A stretch of DNA of 64,000 nt from Amoebophrya sp. A120 (taxonomy: Eukaryota; Sar; Dinophyceae; Syndiniales; Amoebophryaceae): positions 11,235,723 through 11,299,722 of the forward strand of contig CAJINV010000002.1 in assembly GCA_905178155.1 (NCBI GenBank), written 5' to 3'. The notes beneath the pieces were generated by a model. The model saw only the letters and a list, made by a program, of their open reading frames with translations. It had not been told where the DNA came from and did not search any database. Both the position numbers and the translations under genes were made by a program. Shown here in pieces: positions 22,873 through 35,351 of this stretch (positions are counted from its first letter, which is position 1; the number at the start of each line of letters is the position of its first letter).

Positions 22873-23564
22873 TACAGATTTCAGAAAGAAATCTAGAACA
22901 GATTTCCCCGGCTATTCTTCAGCGACTTCCCCCCATCGTGTCTCGTTTTTTTTACCTTTCTGGCGCGCTTCTTCTCGGCGCGCGAGGTTTTGCATTTGCT
23001 TGCGCGCGACCTCCGACGCGCCGGAGCGAGGCCGCGCACGGCTTGGAAAGCAAGAGCGCAAACGACGCGCCCCGCGTTCTGTCCTGCGCTTGCGCCAGTG
23101 CCGCTCCTTAGTAAAGCAAATTCTGCAGCATCCAAGACAGCGCGACTGTGCCGCCGCTGGCGACTGGCAGGTCTGGCATGCCAGACCTGCCAACCCAAAA
23201 GAAAAAAAAGAAGAATCAAAATTCTTTTTTTTTTGTTTTTGGGTTGGCAGGTCTGGCATGCCAGACCTGCCAGTCGCCAGCGGCGGCACAGTCGCGCTGT
23301 CTTGGATGCTGCAGAATTTGCTTTACTAAGGAGCGGCACTGGCGCAAGCGCAGGACAGAACGCGGGGCGCGTCGTTTGCGCTCTTGCTTTCCAAGCCGTG
23401 CGCGGCCTCGCTCCGGCGCGTCGGAGGTCGCGCGCAAGCAAATGCAAAACCTCGCGCGCCGAGAAGAAGCGCGCCAGAAAGGTAAAAAAAACGAGACACG
23501 ATGGGGGGAAGTCGCTGAAGAATAGCCGGGGAAATCTGTTCTAGATTTCTTTCTGAAATCTGTA
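22873..23564. repeat. Palindrome P1, copy 1
   Basis: A 692-bp inverted repeat centred at 23218.5. Its centre is a 54-base asymmetric purine/pyrimidine spacer (23192-23245) flanked by two copies of a perfect 26-bp palindrome built on GGTCTGGCATGCCAGACC (23166-23191, 23246-23271). Confidence 0.95.
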
Positions 23565-23779
23565 CGGATATTGATAAATATTCTTGAACTTTCGGACCCC
23601 CGCGCCCCCTTTGAATCTTCTCAAAAAAAACGAAGGGCGCGCCGGACATTCTTCTCAAGAGAAAAAGAGCGGGCGCGAGAAAGTTGAGGAATTATTAGCA
23701 CGACCCACAGCATTTTTCGGATTCAACAAGGGGTCCGGGGACGCACTCCCATTTGTTTAGTAATATTTATCGACATCCG

Positions 23780-24933
23780 TACGGAATTCAGAAAGAAATC
23801 TAGAACAGATTTCCGCGGCTATTCTGCAGCGACCTCCTCCCATCGTTGCTCATTTTCCTGCGCTTTTTGCCGCGTCCCTTCTCGGCGCGCGTGGTTTTGC
23901 ATTTGCTTACGCGCGACCTCCGGCGCGCCGCACTAGTAGAGCGCTACTCTAAGGGGAGCCGCGTGGTCTCTCGCGAAGAAGAGCGAGGACCCTCCTCTAC
24001 TTCAAATAGATTATCTTTTTGAAGACGAAGACTATCCGACCCGTGAAGCAGATCTTATTCTTCTCGCGGATCGTCCTCCTCTTCAGGAAGTAAGATCATC
24101 TTTCAGAAGAAGAGGATCTTCCTACTCGTGTAGAAGATCTGCTTCTTCTCGAGGATCGTCTTCTTCTTCAAAAAGAAGAAGATCTTCCTCTTCGTGAAGC
24201 CCAAAGCGCGCCATGCGCTCCTGCAGAACTTTATCCCCGACGGCGTGATGCGTCGGGGGCGCAAAAAAAGCCAACGAATCTGCCGGCTCGCGTTAAAATG
24301 GTTGGCAGGTCTGGCATGCCAGACCTGCCAACCCAAAAACAAAAAAAGAAGAATTTTGATTCTTCTTTTTTTTCTTTTGGGTTGGCAGGTCTGGCATGCC
24401 AGACCTGCCAACCATTTTAACGCGAGCCGGCAGATTCGTTGGCTTTTTTTGCGCCCCCGACGCATCACGCCGTCGGGGATAAAGTTCTGCAGGAGCGCAT
24501 GGCGCGCTTTGGGCTTCACGAAGAGGAAGATCTTCTTCTTTTTGAAGAAGAAGACGATCCTCGAGAAGAAGCAGATCTTCTACACGAGTAGGAAGATCCT
24601 CTTCTTCTGAAAGATGATCTTACTTCCTGAAGAGGAGGACGATCCGCGAGAAGAATAAGATCTGCTTCACGGGTCGGATAGTCTTCGTCTTCAAAAAGAT
24701 AATCTATTTGAAGTAGAGGAGGGTCCTCGCTCTTCTTCGCGAGAGACCACGCGGCTCCCCTTAGAGTAGCGCTCTACTAGTGCGGCGCGCCGGAGGTCGC
24801 GCGTAAGCAAATGCAAAACCACGCGCGCCGAGAAGGGACGCGGCAAAAAGCGCAGGAAAATGAGCAACGATGGGAGGAGGTCGCTGCAGAATAGCCGCGG
24901 AAATCTGTTCTAGATTTCTTTCTGAATTCCGTA
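23780..24933. repeat. Palindrome P2, copy 1
   Basis: A 1,154-bp inverted repeat centred at 24356.5 with the same 26-bp palindrome at 24304-24329 and 24384-24409. Its 54-base spacer is the reverse complement of the P1 spacer with one mismatch. Its outer ~180 bases are a diverged version of the P1 outer arm; inner arms are GAAGA/TCTTC-rich and unique to P2. Confidence 0.95.
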
Positions 24934-25148
24934 CGGATGTCGATAAATATTACTAAACAAATGGGAGTGCGTCCCCGGACCCCTTGTTGAATCCGAAAAA
25001 TGCTGTGGGTCGTGCTAATAATTCCTCAACTTTCTCGCGCCCGCTCTTTTTCTCTTGAGAAGAATGTCCGGCGCGCCCTTCGTTTTTTTTGAGAAGATTC
25101 AAAGGGGGCGCGGGGGTCCGAAAGTTCAAGAATATTTATCAATATCCG

Positions 25149-25840
25149 TACAGATTTCAGAAAGAAATCTAGAACAGATTTCCCCGGCTATTCTTCAGCG
25201 ACTTCCCCCCATCGTGTCTCGTTTTTTTTACCTTTCTGGCGCGCTTCTTCTCGGCGCGCGAGGTTTTGCATTTGCTTGCGCGCGACCTCCGACGCGCCGG
25301 AGCGAGGCCGCGCACGGCTTGGAAAGCAAGAGCGCAAACGACGCGCCCCGCGTTCTGTCCTGCGCTTGCGCCAGTGCCGCTCCTTAGTAAAGCAAATTCT
25401 GCAGCATCCAAGACAGCGCGACTGTGCCGCCGCTGGCGACTGGCAGGTCTGGCATGCCAGACCTGCCAACCCAAAAGAAAAAAAAGAAGAATCAAAATTC
25501 TTTTTTTTTTGTTTTTGGGTTGGCAGGTCTGGCATGCCAGACCTGCCAGTCGCCAGCGGCGGCACAGTCGCGCTGTCTTGGATGCTGCAGAATTTGCTTT
25601 ACTAAGGAGCGGCACTGGCGCAAGCGCAGGACAGAACGCGGGGCGCGTCGTTTGCGCTCTTGCTTTCCAAGCCGTGCGCGGCCTCGCTCCGGCGCGTCGG
25701 AGGTCGCGCGCAAGCAAATGCAAAACCTCGCGCGCCGAGAAGAAGCGCGCCAGAAAGGTAAAAAAAACGAGACACGATGGGGGGAAGTCGCTGAAGAATA
25801 GCCGGGGAAATCTGTTCTAGATTTCTTTCTGAAATCTGTA
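25149..25840. repeat. Palindrome P1, copy 2
   Basis: Repeat of 22873-23564 displaced by 2,276 bases; no differences noticed by eye. Confidence 0.94.
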
Positions 25841-26055
25841 CGGATATTGATAAATATTCTTGAACTTTCGGACCCCCGCGCCCCCTTTGAATCTTCTCAA
25901 AAAAAACGAAGGGCGCGCCGGACATTCTTCTCAAGAGAAAAAGAGCGGGCGCGAGAAAGTTGAGGAATTATTAGCACGACCCACAGCATTTTTCGGATTC
26001 AACAAGGGGTCCGGGGACGCACTCCCATTTGTTTAGTAATATTTATCGACATCCG

Positions 26056-27209
26056 TACGGAATTCAGAAAGAAATCTAGAACAGATTTCCGCGGCTATTC
26101 TGCAGCGACCTCCTCCCATCGTTGCTCATTTTCCTGCGCTTTTTGCCGCGTCCCTTCTCGGCGCGCGTGGTTTTGCATTTGCTTACGCGCGACCTCCGGC
26201 GCGCCGCACTAGTAGAGCGCTACTCTAAGGGGAGCCGCGTGGTCTCTCGCGAAGAAGAGCGAGGACCCTCCTCTACTTCAAATAGATTATCTTTTTGAAG
26301 ACGAAGACTATCCGACCCGTGAAGCAGATCTTATTCTTCTCGCGGATCGTCCTCCTCTTCAGGAAGTAAGATCATCTTTCAGAAGAAGAGGATCTTCCTA
26401 CTCGTGTAGAAGATCTGCTTCTTCTCGAGGATCGTCTTCTTCTTCAAAAAGAAGAAGATCTTCCTCTTCGTGAAGCCCAAAGCGCGCCATGCGCTCCTGC
26501 AGAACTTTATCCCCGACGGCGTGATGCGTCGGGGGCGCAAAAAAAGCCAACGAATCTGCCGGCTCGCGTTAAAATGGTTGGCAGGTCTGGCATGCCAGAC
26601 CTGCCAACCCAAAAACAAAAAAAGAAGAATTTTGATTCTTCTTTTTTTTCTTTTGGGTTGGCAGGTCTGGCATGCCAGACCTGCCAACCATTTTAACGCG
26701 AGCCGGCAGATTCGTTGGCTTTTTTTGCGCCCCCGACGCATCACGCCGTCGGGGATAAAGTTCTGCAGGAGCGCATGGCGCGCTTTGGGCTTCACGAAGA
26801 GGAAGATCTTCTTCTTTTTGAAGAAGAAGACGATCCTCGAGAAGAAGCAGATCTTCTACACGAGTAGGAAGATCCTCTTCTTCTGAAAGATGATCTTACT
26901 TCCTGAAGAGGAGGACGATCCGCGAGAAGAATAAGATCTGCTTCACGGGTCGGATAGTCTTCGTCTTCAAAAAGATAATCTATTTGAAGTAGAGGAGGGT
27001 CCTCGCTCTTCTTCGCGAGAGACCACGCGGCTCCCCTTAGAGTAGCGCTCTACTAGTGCGGCGCGCCGGAGGTCGCGCGTAAGCAAATGCAAAACCACGC
27101 GCGCCGAGAAGGGACGCGGCAAAAAGCGCAGGAAAATGAGCAACGATGGGAGGAGGTCGCTGCAGAATAGCCGCGGAAATCTGTTCTAGATTTCTTTCTG
27201 AATTCCGTA
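26056..27209. repeat. Palindrome P2, copy 2
   Basis: Repeat of 23780-24933 displaced by 2,276 bases; no differences noticed by eye. Confidence 0.94.
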
Positions 27210-27424
27210 CGGATGTCGATAAATATTACTAAACAAATGGGAGTGCGTCCCCGGACCCCTTGTTGAATCCGAAAAATGCTGTGGGTCGTGCTAATAATTC
27301 CTCAACTTTCTCGCGCCCGCTCTTTTTCTCTTGAGAAGAATGTCCGGCGCGCCCTTCGTTTTTTTTGAGAAGATTCAAAGGGGGCGCGGGGGTCCGAAAG
27401 TTCAAGAATATTTATCAATATCCG

Positions 27425-28522
27425 ATTGTACATGGAAACATTTTTCTGGCTGCAGACGAGATAACGTCACAACTGCACCATATTTGTATCATTCATTTCC
27501 AAGCTTTCTACATCGCCAGAAAGACCGCGGCGCAGCAGTATATCAAGAGGATTTAATTCGCCAGAATTCATCTTGGGGACGCTCTTTAACGTAGTATCGC
27601 GCTGGCGTTACATCGCTTGGCGAGGTACAATTCTCGAAGGACGAGCACAGCTATCTGGTTGAAGAAAAATACTTACGCCGCATCTGATGCTGACATCTTG
27701 ATCTTGGAAAAACAAACAGCATAAAGCTTGCGCTTCACTGTCATTTGAGTCTTACTATTGTGTATACAGTTACAGGAAAACAATACCATCATCATTTGTA
27801 TTGACTTTTGACTTTATTGCCTTTGTGTTTTTTCTGTGGCAGCATCATCATGCCTCTGAGTCTGACTTTTATAGCGTTACTTCTTCCGACGTATAAATAT
27901 TCATCTGTTTTTTGCTTCGCGATTTCTGTACTAGTACTATGATCTTACACGCAGCGCAGCTGTAGTTGCTGTTGAGGCTACTTCGGCTGCCCCTCATTAG
28001 GTTTTATATGGTGAAATTGTAATCATGCTGGTATAGAGCTCCGGATTGCACCTGCGCCTACGTCCGCTCTCTACGTGTCGGAGTTCGGTGGATGAGCGTC
28101 TGCAGTGTGACAGCTCAAAAGTTGCGTATTCACGTTCTTCTTGTGTTTCACCAGCTTCTGCAGGCTTGATTGATTTGTTGCACTTTACTGCTTCTAGAGC
28201 AGGAGGGTCGGCGGCGTCGTGGTCGTTGTGGGAATCAACTCATTCTGGCAATCTCTGACCAGGTGCACAGCGCCCATCCATCCGTCCACTATCCTGCGAA
28301 AAAACGTTTCATCCGCCCCATTCTCGTAGTCAATAGACAAGATCAAGAATGAAATCATTCTGCAGAAGTATACGACTCGGGCTGGCCTCGGTGAATGTCA
28401 AGAAGAAGGTTGACAAATACAAATTTGCTCTCTTCTGTAGAATAGAAGTGCTAATAGATTGGTATGTAGTGATCGCCATTTGCACCCTGACCTAAGGCAC
28501 ATATTGAAGATGATACTAGCAA
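27425..28522. other. Intergenic, no gene recognised
   Basis: Unique sequence between the array and the end of gene X1. Short frames only, no recognisable motif. Confidence 0.55.
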
Positions 28523-31500
28523 TTATAAAAGAGCTAAAACAAAAATAGCACACTGCGCAGTCGTGGATATGACCGAGGACTGTTTCCACCAGGGTCCCTC
28601 TGATGGGCGTGGGGCGGGGACGTTTTTGAGTAGAATATCCGGACATCGCTCGTTTGCCGATTGACAGGCGTCGCAGACGGTGCCCACAGTGCAAGCCTGC
28701 ACGGCCGGACTTATTTGCCTACAACTCCCAGTATGCAACATAAATTTGCCGCACATGGCTTTGAAAATACAACATCTTTGTGAGACTGCATTTTTTTGCT
28801 CATCTCGTTCACGTAGTACAAAAAAAGAACAATATGGATTTCGATTTGGATGCTTATGCTCCTCCACCTCCTAGTCCTAGTCTGGTCATAGAAGTACAAG
28901 TTTTCCACTTGTACCGCATTGGCATTCCGAGTCTGGCTCTGGTCATACATGTTGTACAAGTTTGCCAATTGTACTCGAGCAGTGTTGTCGTCGTGTGCGA
29001 TTAATTTACTGTGGCTACACAAAGGTGTGGCGGACGTTTAGCTCCGCGGCTGAAGGGACGGGGTAGATCACCTCGGGGGCGCATGAAAGTGAAAAGTGCG
29101 GCGCAGACTCAAAAAAGTGACAAGTGGCAGAGGAGATTCCAATCGAAAGTATTTTGACGCTTTGCAAAGTAGGATCGATATTACGCTTACCGGGCGGGGT
29201 CCGCTCTCTGCAGAATCTCCGCCGCGGATCGTGCGCCGTTTTTGTCATCTGTATTTGCGTTTTTGCGAAGAAGCTACATTTCTCCGCAAGAATGTCAAAC
29301 ACGCGGCTTCCCCGAAGTATTTCTAGGCTGCTGTAACTTCTTTATTGCCTACGTCGCGAATATCTTTTCGAACTTGCGAGCTCAGTCGCGTAGCTGCACT
29401 TTTCATTTTGATAGCCCATTTCCGGTGTCGTTGGCGGGGGGGCCGCGGACTCGGTCGTAGAGCAGGACACCACGGAACGGCTGCAGGACCCCATCCGTGT
29501 CTTCCTGCTCCATTTGGTCGCAAACCCAACGAGTGGCGTACTCGCTCTGTCTGCCCGAAGCGTCCTTGCCGTGCTCCTCGTTGATCGGAAGACGGAGGTC
29601 GCCACCGCATGCCTTCACTTCCGTGTTTGCATAGACGTCGATTCCAGCCAGGGAAAGGGAGTAAAGATCTGCCGTTGTAGCGGTTTCGGTCCCGCTTGCC
29701 GAATCCAGAGTGACAAGCGGATCGGCGTTAGGAATGCGCTGCACTGTGAATTTCGTCATTTCTTTTTGTATTTTTAGCCGCGTACCCCAGGGAAAGGGGG
29801 CAACATCGTATCGAATTAAAAAGCATCCCTGCACGGTAGAAGCTCTGAAGTGACCACGTTCGCGGCCTTTTATAATGCTTTCGAACCGAGTTCTTTACGA
29901 AGGTGGTTTCCCATACCTTTCTCATTTCATTATCAATATCATTATATATGGCCATGGGATTTCCACCTGTCGATACAAAATGCAGTCGCGCAATCACTGT
30001 CGCGGCCGTCCTTTTTTGCAACCTGAGAATTTTTGTTTCTGGTTCTGGTTCTGCTTGTCTATGTTTGGAAACTTAATAACAGCGAAATCTGCGTTTCGTG
30101 TCTCTGGTACCCGGGCAGGGAGCTTTTGTTCGCTATGATACGTTCTTGTCTCCGTTCGCTGTCCTGAGGAAACACCCCGATGGATCCCCCTTTCCGATAC
30201 TCGAACAATACTACCGCTTCTCGTACTACAACTGGCTGCACGGACCCGCGCGCTCCACGCTGCCTTGAATACCAAAATGGAATAAGGCGGAGTTTTGAGA
30301 AGGTCAACGATCAAGAACCTGCTCAAGCTCAACAGAGCTTAACTCACCACTACCTATTATACGCGTCCGCAGAACTTTTCTTGTACGAATACGAAACCTA
30401 GAGATAACACTAAGCATAAGCCGTCTACTATGCATTAATATAGTTCTTCTACTCATTACGAAGCAGTTCGTATTTGTCGAATATGTTATGGATTGGTCCT
30501 CCTGGATTCCGACGATTTATTGCATCAAACTATTTTAGCCACGAAAATTCCTTGTTCGAGTGTCGGCGTACATTAAGGGCGCCGGGGCTTTTTTCTTCTA
30601 CGATAGTGGCGCTGTACTTGTCCATGTCCTCTGCTTCCGAATTAGTGTCGGCATTCAGAGTAAAGTTTCCGTTGGTGAGACTGCGTGCGTGAAATGGTGG
30701 ATCGTCGACGAAGGCACGTGAAACGCTCAAACGGTCGGGAAATCTGACCTCCTGCCCGCCCACTTGGCCAAATTTTTCTGCCACCAGCCGGATTTGGTCG
30801 ACATAGTGAGGTTTGTTGTCGGCGAATCTCATCTGCCAATACTGGTCTCCGAGTGCGGACGCTGCTCCCGCAGTGTACGAAGTCTCGCCAGTTCGGGCCA
30901 GCCTATATGGCCACCTTCCGAGAGGCATTTCCAGTGGCCCCACAGCACTGGCATTCTGATTGAGCACGTACTTATCCGCATTCAAACCGCCGACGTCCCA
31001 AGCTCCATCGGAGCGTTGGGGATAGGTGGTGCTCTGGACCGCGCGCATGCCGTCTCCGTGGTATGCTTCCATGACGCCGTATATGAAAACGCCACAGATA
31101 GTGAACTGCGAGTCCTTCCGAATGCGAATCTTGTTCAGGTTGCGCTTGATCTTGATCACAGTGCCACCCGTGTCGAATAGACCGGTAGCCGGGTGTGCCG
31201 GTATGGAAGAGATAGTCCCAATGTCAACCCCGGTTTATCCTGTGCAAAAGTATCGCACTCGTAGTAATTGCAGCCATGCACTACAAGTCTTCTACTTTTT
31301 CTCAAAGTAAATCCGCATATACAAATTTCACTTGTATTTCTAATGCTGAGGAAATAAAAATTATTTGTAATGCATTTTAAACGAGTGCGAATGCGATACT
31401 TTTGCAATGCATACGGTTGCGTCGCTGTCAATGACCATCTCTGCGCCGTTCAAATCGGTCTCCTTTTCGTAGTGGTTAAAAAGCCGGATCGAGGACACAT

Positions 31501-32259
31501 AGCGTATCGCTGAGTTTTTGAAAGCCGCTTCCCAATAGAAGCTTGTAGCTGTGTCAGGTCCAGGTGTGCTGCACGTGTTCGTAGCATCGCTTTTTCGCGT
31601 AGTCGAAGTCAGGAAAGTGTCAAAATTCGCGCTTTCCTCCTTTGCAAATGCAGTTCCATACTTCATTGCCTGGGCTGGGCCGCTGAAGGAGTCGAAGTCA
31701 ACACTCCCCTGGTCCGTGGTGCCCTGTGCCGTGTCAAAAAGAAACTCGTCTAGTGTATAGCCAAGGCAGCTGTTAGTGTTACGTTCTCAGCGCCGTCAGC
31801 GACTAGCGGTAGTTTCGCCGACGTGAGTTTTTTTTCACGAAAATCGAGCAAGAGCCAAAATCAAAAACGCTTCTTCCTCTTCGCCGTTTGGTGCATCAGA
31901 TAAATTTCGAACAGATTTCAGTACTTGTAATGCGTCACGACTACCAGCTACTTTGTATTTCTTTTTTTTTGATTTTGCAACTGCAAGAAAATATAAAATG
32001 GAAAAATAAGGGGGACACAGGTTCGTCTGCATGTCCACCACGTTGGCTCGAGTGTACCAGCAGTAGAGAACGTAACATCTCCACCGAGGGGGCCATATAG
32101 TGGCACTTCGACTTCCATGGTGGTGGTTTCGTCGGTGGTTTTCTTTCCGAATTCCGTAGTGGTGGGGGTTGCAATGTCGAGAGGAAAATCAAAGCCACGC
32201 ATCCTCCCGAAGGGAAACACATACCAACAGGCAAGCCCGCAAATGCTGGCCAACACCAC
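28523..32259 (-). CDS. Gene X1: F5/8C-like domains plus C-terminal WIC-CTVG module
   Basis: Exons supported by frame and by paralogue X2: 31414-~31780, 30602-31235, 29414-29828 and 28523-28730; an upstream segment (~32050-32259, hydrophobic start A-S-I-C-G-L-A-C-W-Y-V-F then E-V-E-V-P-L) probably belongs but its ATG and splice sites are unresolved. Domain 1 has Y-V-S-S-I-R-L-F-N, L-N-G-A and I-C-G-V-F-I-Y-G-V; domain 2 has W-Q-M-R-F-A-D and Y-V-D-Q-I-R-L-V: both look like F5/8 type C (discoidin) folds, known as carbohydrate/lipid-binding extracellular domains. Then P-W-G-T, W-V-C-D-Q-M, P-F-R-G-V-L-L-Y and Q-A-C-T-V-G-T-V-C-D-A-C-Q. The 30602/29828 intron is GT-AG; 31236 and 28731 are introners. 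Likely secreted or surface; ligand unknown. Confidence 0.75.
28731..29413. mobile_element. Introner in gene X1 (683 bp)
   Basis: Tips TATGCAACATAAATTTGC and TATCAAAATGAAAAGTGC in inverted orientation (one extra G at the left tip). Flanks TCCCA/GCCCA match at four of five. Excision plus five bases joins T-G-N-G to R-C-R-Q-I-S in frame and completes the Cys module. Confidence 0.7.
31236..31413. mobile_element. Introner in gene X1 (178 bp), TATCCTGTGCA family
   Basis: Left tip TATCCTGTGCAAAAGTATCG; right tip TATGCATTGCAAAAGTATCG. Target duplication CGGTT is perfect. Excision gives D-S-D-A-T-G-V-D-I-G-T-I-S-S, aligning residue for residue with uninterrupted D-S-E-I-S-G-T-N-I-G-E-I-S-S in X2. Confidence 0.96.
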
Positions 32260-32687
32260 TATATTTCATAATGCTCGACGAGAGAGAGCCGACGTCTTCC
32301 TGTTGTTTGGCCCATGCTTAATTGTGCACGTGCACGCCCACCTGACTACAGCTATAGTACTGCGAGTGACATCAAGAAACTGGGCGCTGTGTTGCGATGA
32401 CGTACAACCGATGCCACGACGCAACTCCTTTTAAATCTCCCTCTGGACGAGGTGGTATCATACATAGAGTTGCGTCCCTATTGAGTTGCTGGCACGCAAA
32501 TAAAAATGCGAGACCCTCGTCTGCGTCAGCGTCGACGTGTCATGACCATGAGTAGACCCCAATATCTCGGCAGGCCGTGGCTTTATTTATTTCAATCTTT
32601 CTTTGATACACAACGCTTGTGTCCTCGTACACTTCTATCCCGGCTAGAGCGACGAAGTCGCTGTCCACCTTATCTGTATTCTCCAGC

Positions 32688-32765
32688 TTCATTTTGCGAA
32701 ACGATGCTTCTATCCTTCCATCCTCAAGAAAAATCCCTCTCCCCCATCCCCACGGGAAATCCGTG
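32688..32765. repeat. Dispersed repeat with extended left arm, copy 1
   Basis: About 78 bases from TTCATTTTGCGAAACGATGC through the ACGGGAAATCC unit; near-identical to 33602-33675. Confidence 0.85.
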
Positions 32766-33601
32766 CGTCAGGAGTTACAGCTTGGACGCCCATTAGATAT
32801 AGGGGCGGTGAATTTCTAGTGATTTTAGAAGGGGAGTAGAATCGTGGGGCTGGCGTTTCGGGGGGTTATGGTTCGCGAGGCAAGGGCTAGCACAAATAGA
32901 GGTAGCGGCGGCATTGTGCTCGTCGCCAAGGCTCCCCCACATTGAAGGCAATCCCCCTCGCAACCTTGCCCAACCTAGCACACTGCTCCGCGTCTTTTTT
33001 CGCGAAGTAGACCTTTTGGCTTCTTCATGATCTTCTCCATTCCTTGTTAACGCTTCAACTTCCGTGTTCAAATTTTGGACAACGAAAATCGCAAAGAAAA
33101 GGCACTGCCATCGGGAAAAGCTTCCATTTAAACATCATTCCCCATGGTATGATGAGGATGGTTTTTTTCCTAAAAATCATCGATGCGGAGCGCCGTGCTG
33201 TTTGGCGCCAAAAAGCGGCTTAAAAGTACCCCGCTTACCGATGGCATGCTGCGATCGGTGAATTTAGTGGTGAATTTAGAAACGGCAGGCCGGTGAATTT
33301 AGTAAATTTCGGCAATTTCCTAAATTCACCCCGAGCTGATTCTGGATTCCAGACCATCATCAAACCGGTACCCATTTTGCCTTCGTTTCTAAATTCACCG
33401 GAGCCGAAAAACCAAATCCAAAACGATCGCCCCACATTTGCTTCAAAAAATGCGAAGCCTTTGGCGCATGCACGCACAAATACGAAAGCAACAAAATGCA
33501 AGCACGCCACAAGGTCGCGCAAGACATTAAATTGTTTTGATTTACCGAAGCAGAGAGCATCTGGCAGACCAAGACGCCCGAGCATCTGGCAGGCCCAGTG
33601 G

Positions 33602-33675
33602 CTTCATTTTGCGAAACGATGCTTCTATCCTTCCATCCTCAAGAAATATCCCTCCCCCATCCCCACGGGAAATCC
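33602..33675. repeat. Dispersed repeat with extended left arm, copy 2
   Basis: Second copy of the 32688 unit with a few changes (AAGAAATATCCC). The left arm TTCATTTTGCGAAACGATGC marks these two as one subfamily. Confidence 0.85.
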
Positions 33676-35278
33676 AAACGACGAAAGCGCGCGGAAACGA
33701 TGATAATCGAAGGCAGTGCTGACGCGCGCTGCAGTCCTCGTCGCGGGACGACCTGCGACGGTCACACTGGCGAGCAAGAAGAGAACCCGGCCGGCACAGC
33801 AAGCTACAAGTAGCAAGCCGCGCAAGCCAAGCTCTCAAACCCCACAGAGCCAAGCCCCTTTTCCGGGCGCTTCGTGCTCTCTCCCATGCCGGCCAACCCC
33901 CGCCAGCAGGGCGGGGGCGCCGGTCTTGAGTACTTTCTGCAGCAAAGCATACAGCGCGGCCTTTTTCTTCAACTTGGAGCTGCCAAAGCACAGAAAAAAG
34001 CCGTATTTTCTGTTGTTCAAAAAAGCAGAATGTGGCGCAAAAAAGGCAGTCGAATTCGGGAAGAAAAGGCGCAAAAAAATGAACACGCCCAGTCACACAA
34101 TACCGTCGGTGAAGGATATTTCTATAAACTTTCCAAAACCTCTCTCCGATCTGTAAAAGTGACACGCACTGACACGCACTCACTGCGTGTCAATTTACAG
34201 AGCGGTTTGACAGTACACACTCGCCACAAACGAGAAACAGGTCGTGTTTGGCGAGTGCGTATCAGTGTGCGTGTCGCTCTGCGTGTCACTTTGCGTGTCA
34301 AAAAAAAGGTGTAGTGCGTATCACTCTGCGTGTTTGAAAGCTCCCAAAAATTTGCCGAAAATCTACCAAAATCCGAAGGAAAGGCTCAAGGAAAGGGACA
34401 AGGGAAAGAGGCCGCTATCCCCCATCCCCATCCCCCATCCCCCCAAGAAAAATCCCTCTCCCCCATCCCCACGGGAAATCCGTGTAGATTTCGTGCAAAT
34501 TGCAGAGATTGGTTTTCTTCATCTCGTGCAGCTTTCGTGAAAATTGCACAACGTAAGGGGCTTCAATCTACACCATAAGAAAGCGAAAGCTCACCACGGG
34601 CGACTGATTCCGCTCCAAAGGGATCTTCGGGGCCTCTGAGACTGCAAAGACCCTTCTCCAGAAGAAATGGCCGGCGGGCCCAGTCAGATGGCTGCCTTTC
34701 TAGGTAGACAGGGCGTTGGGCGCTGGCTCGAAATGTACCCAAAAGGCACCACTGCCGAACGGCCCGACTTATGGTTCTGCTTTCCCCCACCCCTTTTGTG
34801 ACCCCCATGATTTTCGCAAAGCTAGACCGGAAAAGTGGCTCCGTGCCGTGCTGATTAGGCTCATAAAGGGGCCACCCGTTTTGAGCACGAAATGGCTTCG
34901 CTTTGTTCCATTTTCGGCACCCCCCTCCCCTACCCATGATTTTCGCAAAGCTAGCCCGGGAAATTGAAAGCGTGCCGCCGTGGTTAGCCTCATAAAGAGG
35001 TCACCAAAATGCCGCCGCTTGGCGGATGAGCTGTGATTTTCGCAAACCTAGACCAATTTTTGAACAGCATAGCATCGAGGAAAGTGTCATAAATGTGGCG
35101 CCATTTCGGCCAGGGACTCAGGCCAGTGCCCGGACGCTTGCGGAGACAAGCGGCTCCGGTTCCTCCAACCTTGGAGTTGCTTTTTTTGCAAATGAATTGT
35201 CTTCATGACGAATGGGAAGACGAAAGCACGCAGCGAGCTTGTCGCGGTGATTGCTGGCGCAAGTTGCGTAGTGCTTGA

Positions 35279-35351
35279 GATGTTCCGCGAAGGATGTGTG
35301 AAGCAGGTAGACGCCAACCAGCGACACAAGCCTCCCAGCTTCGGCGCCCAC
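35279..35351. repeat. 73-bp dispersed repeat, copy 1
   Basis: Begins GATGTTCCGCGAAGGATGTG and ends CAGCTTCGGCGCCCAC. Differs from 38868-38940 by about one base. Confidence 0.9.

Larger units (their letters stand above)
22658..27424. repeat. Alternating inverted-repeat array, 2,276-bp period
   Basis: Five 215-bp cores at 22658-22872 (+), 23565-23779 (-), 24934-25148 (+), 25841-26055 (-) and 27210-27424 (+) alternate orientation. They are separated by two palindrome types, P1 (692 bp) and P2 (1,154 bp), each present twice. 5x215 + 2x692 + 2x1154 equals the full 4,767 bp, so nothing else is inside. The array begins and ends exactly at core boundaries (CGGACGTC..., ...ATATCCG). Copies appear identical except one base near 22700. 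Open frames inside are mirror products of the palindromes, not genes. Assembly inflation of copy number cannot be excluded. Confidence 0.93.

Noticed and set aside
22779-27594. Repeated open frames of 70-184 codons on both strands in the inverted array
   Set aside because: They recur in mirror image because the DNA is palindromic; no start context, domain or codon signal supports translation.
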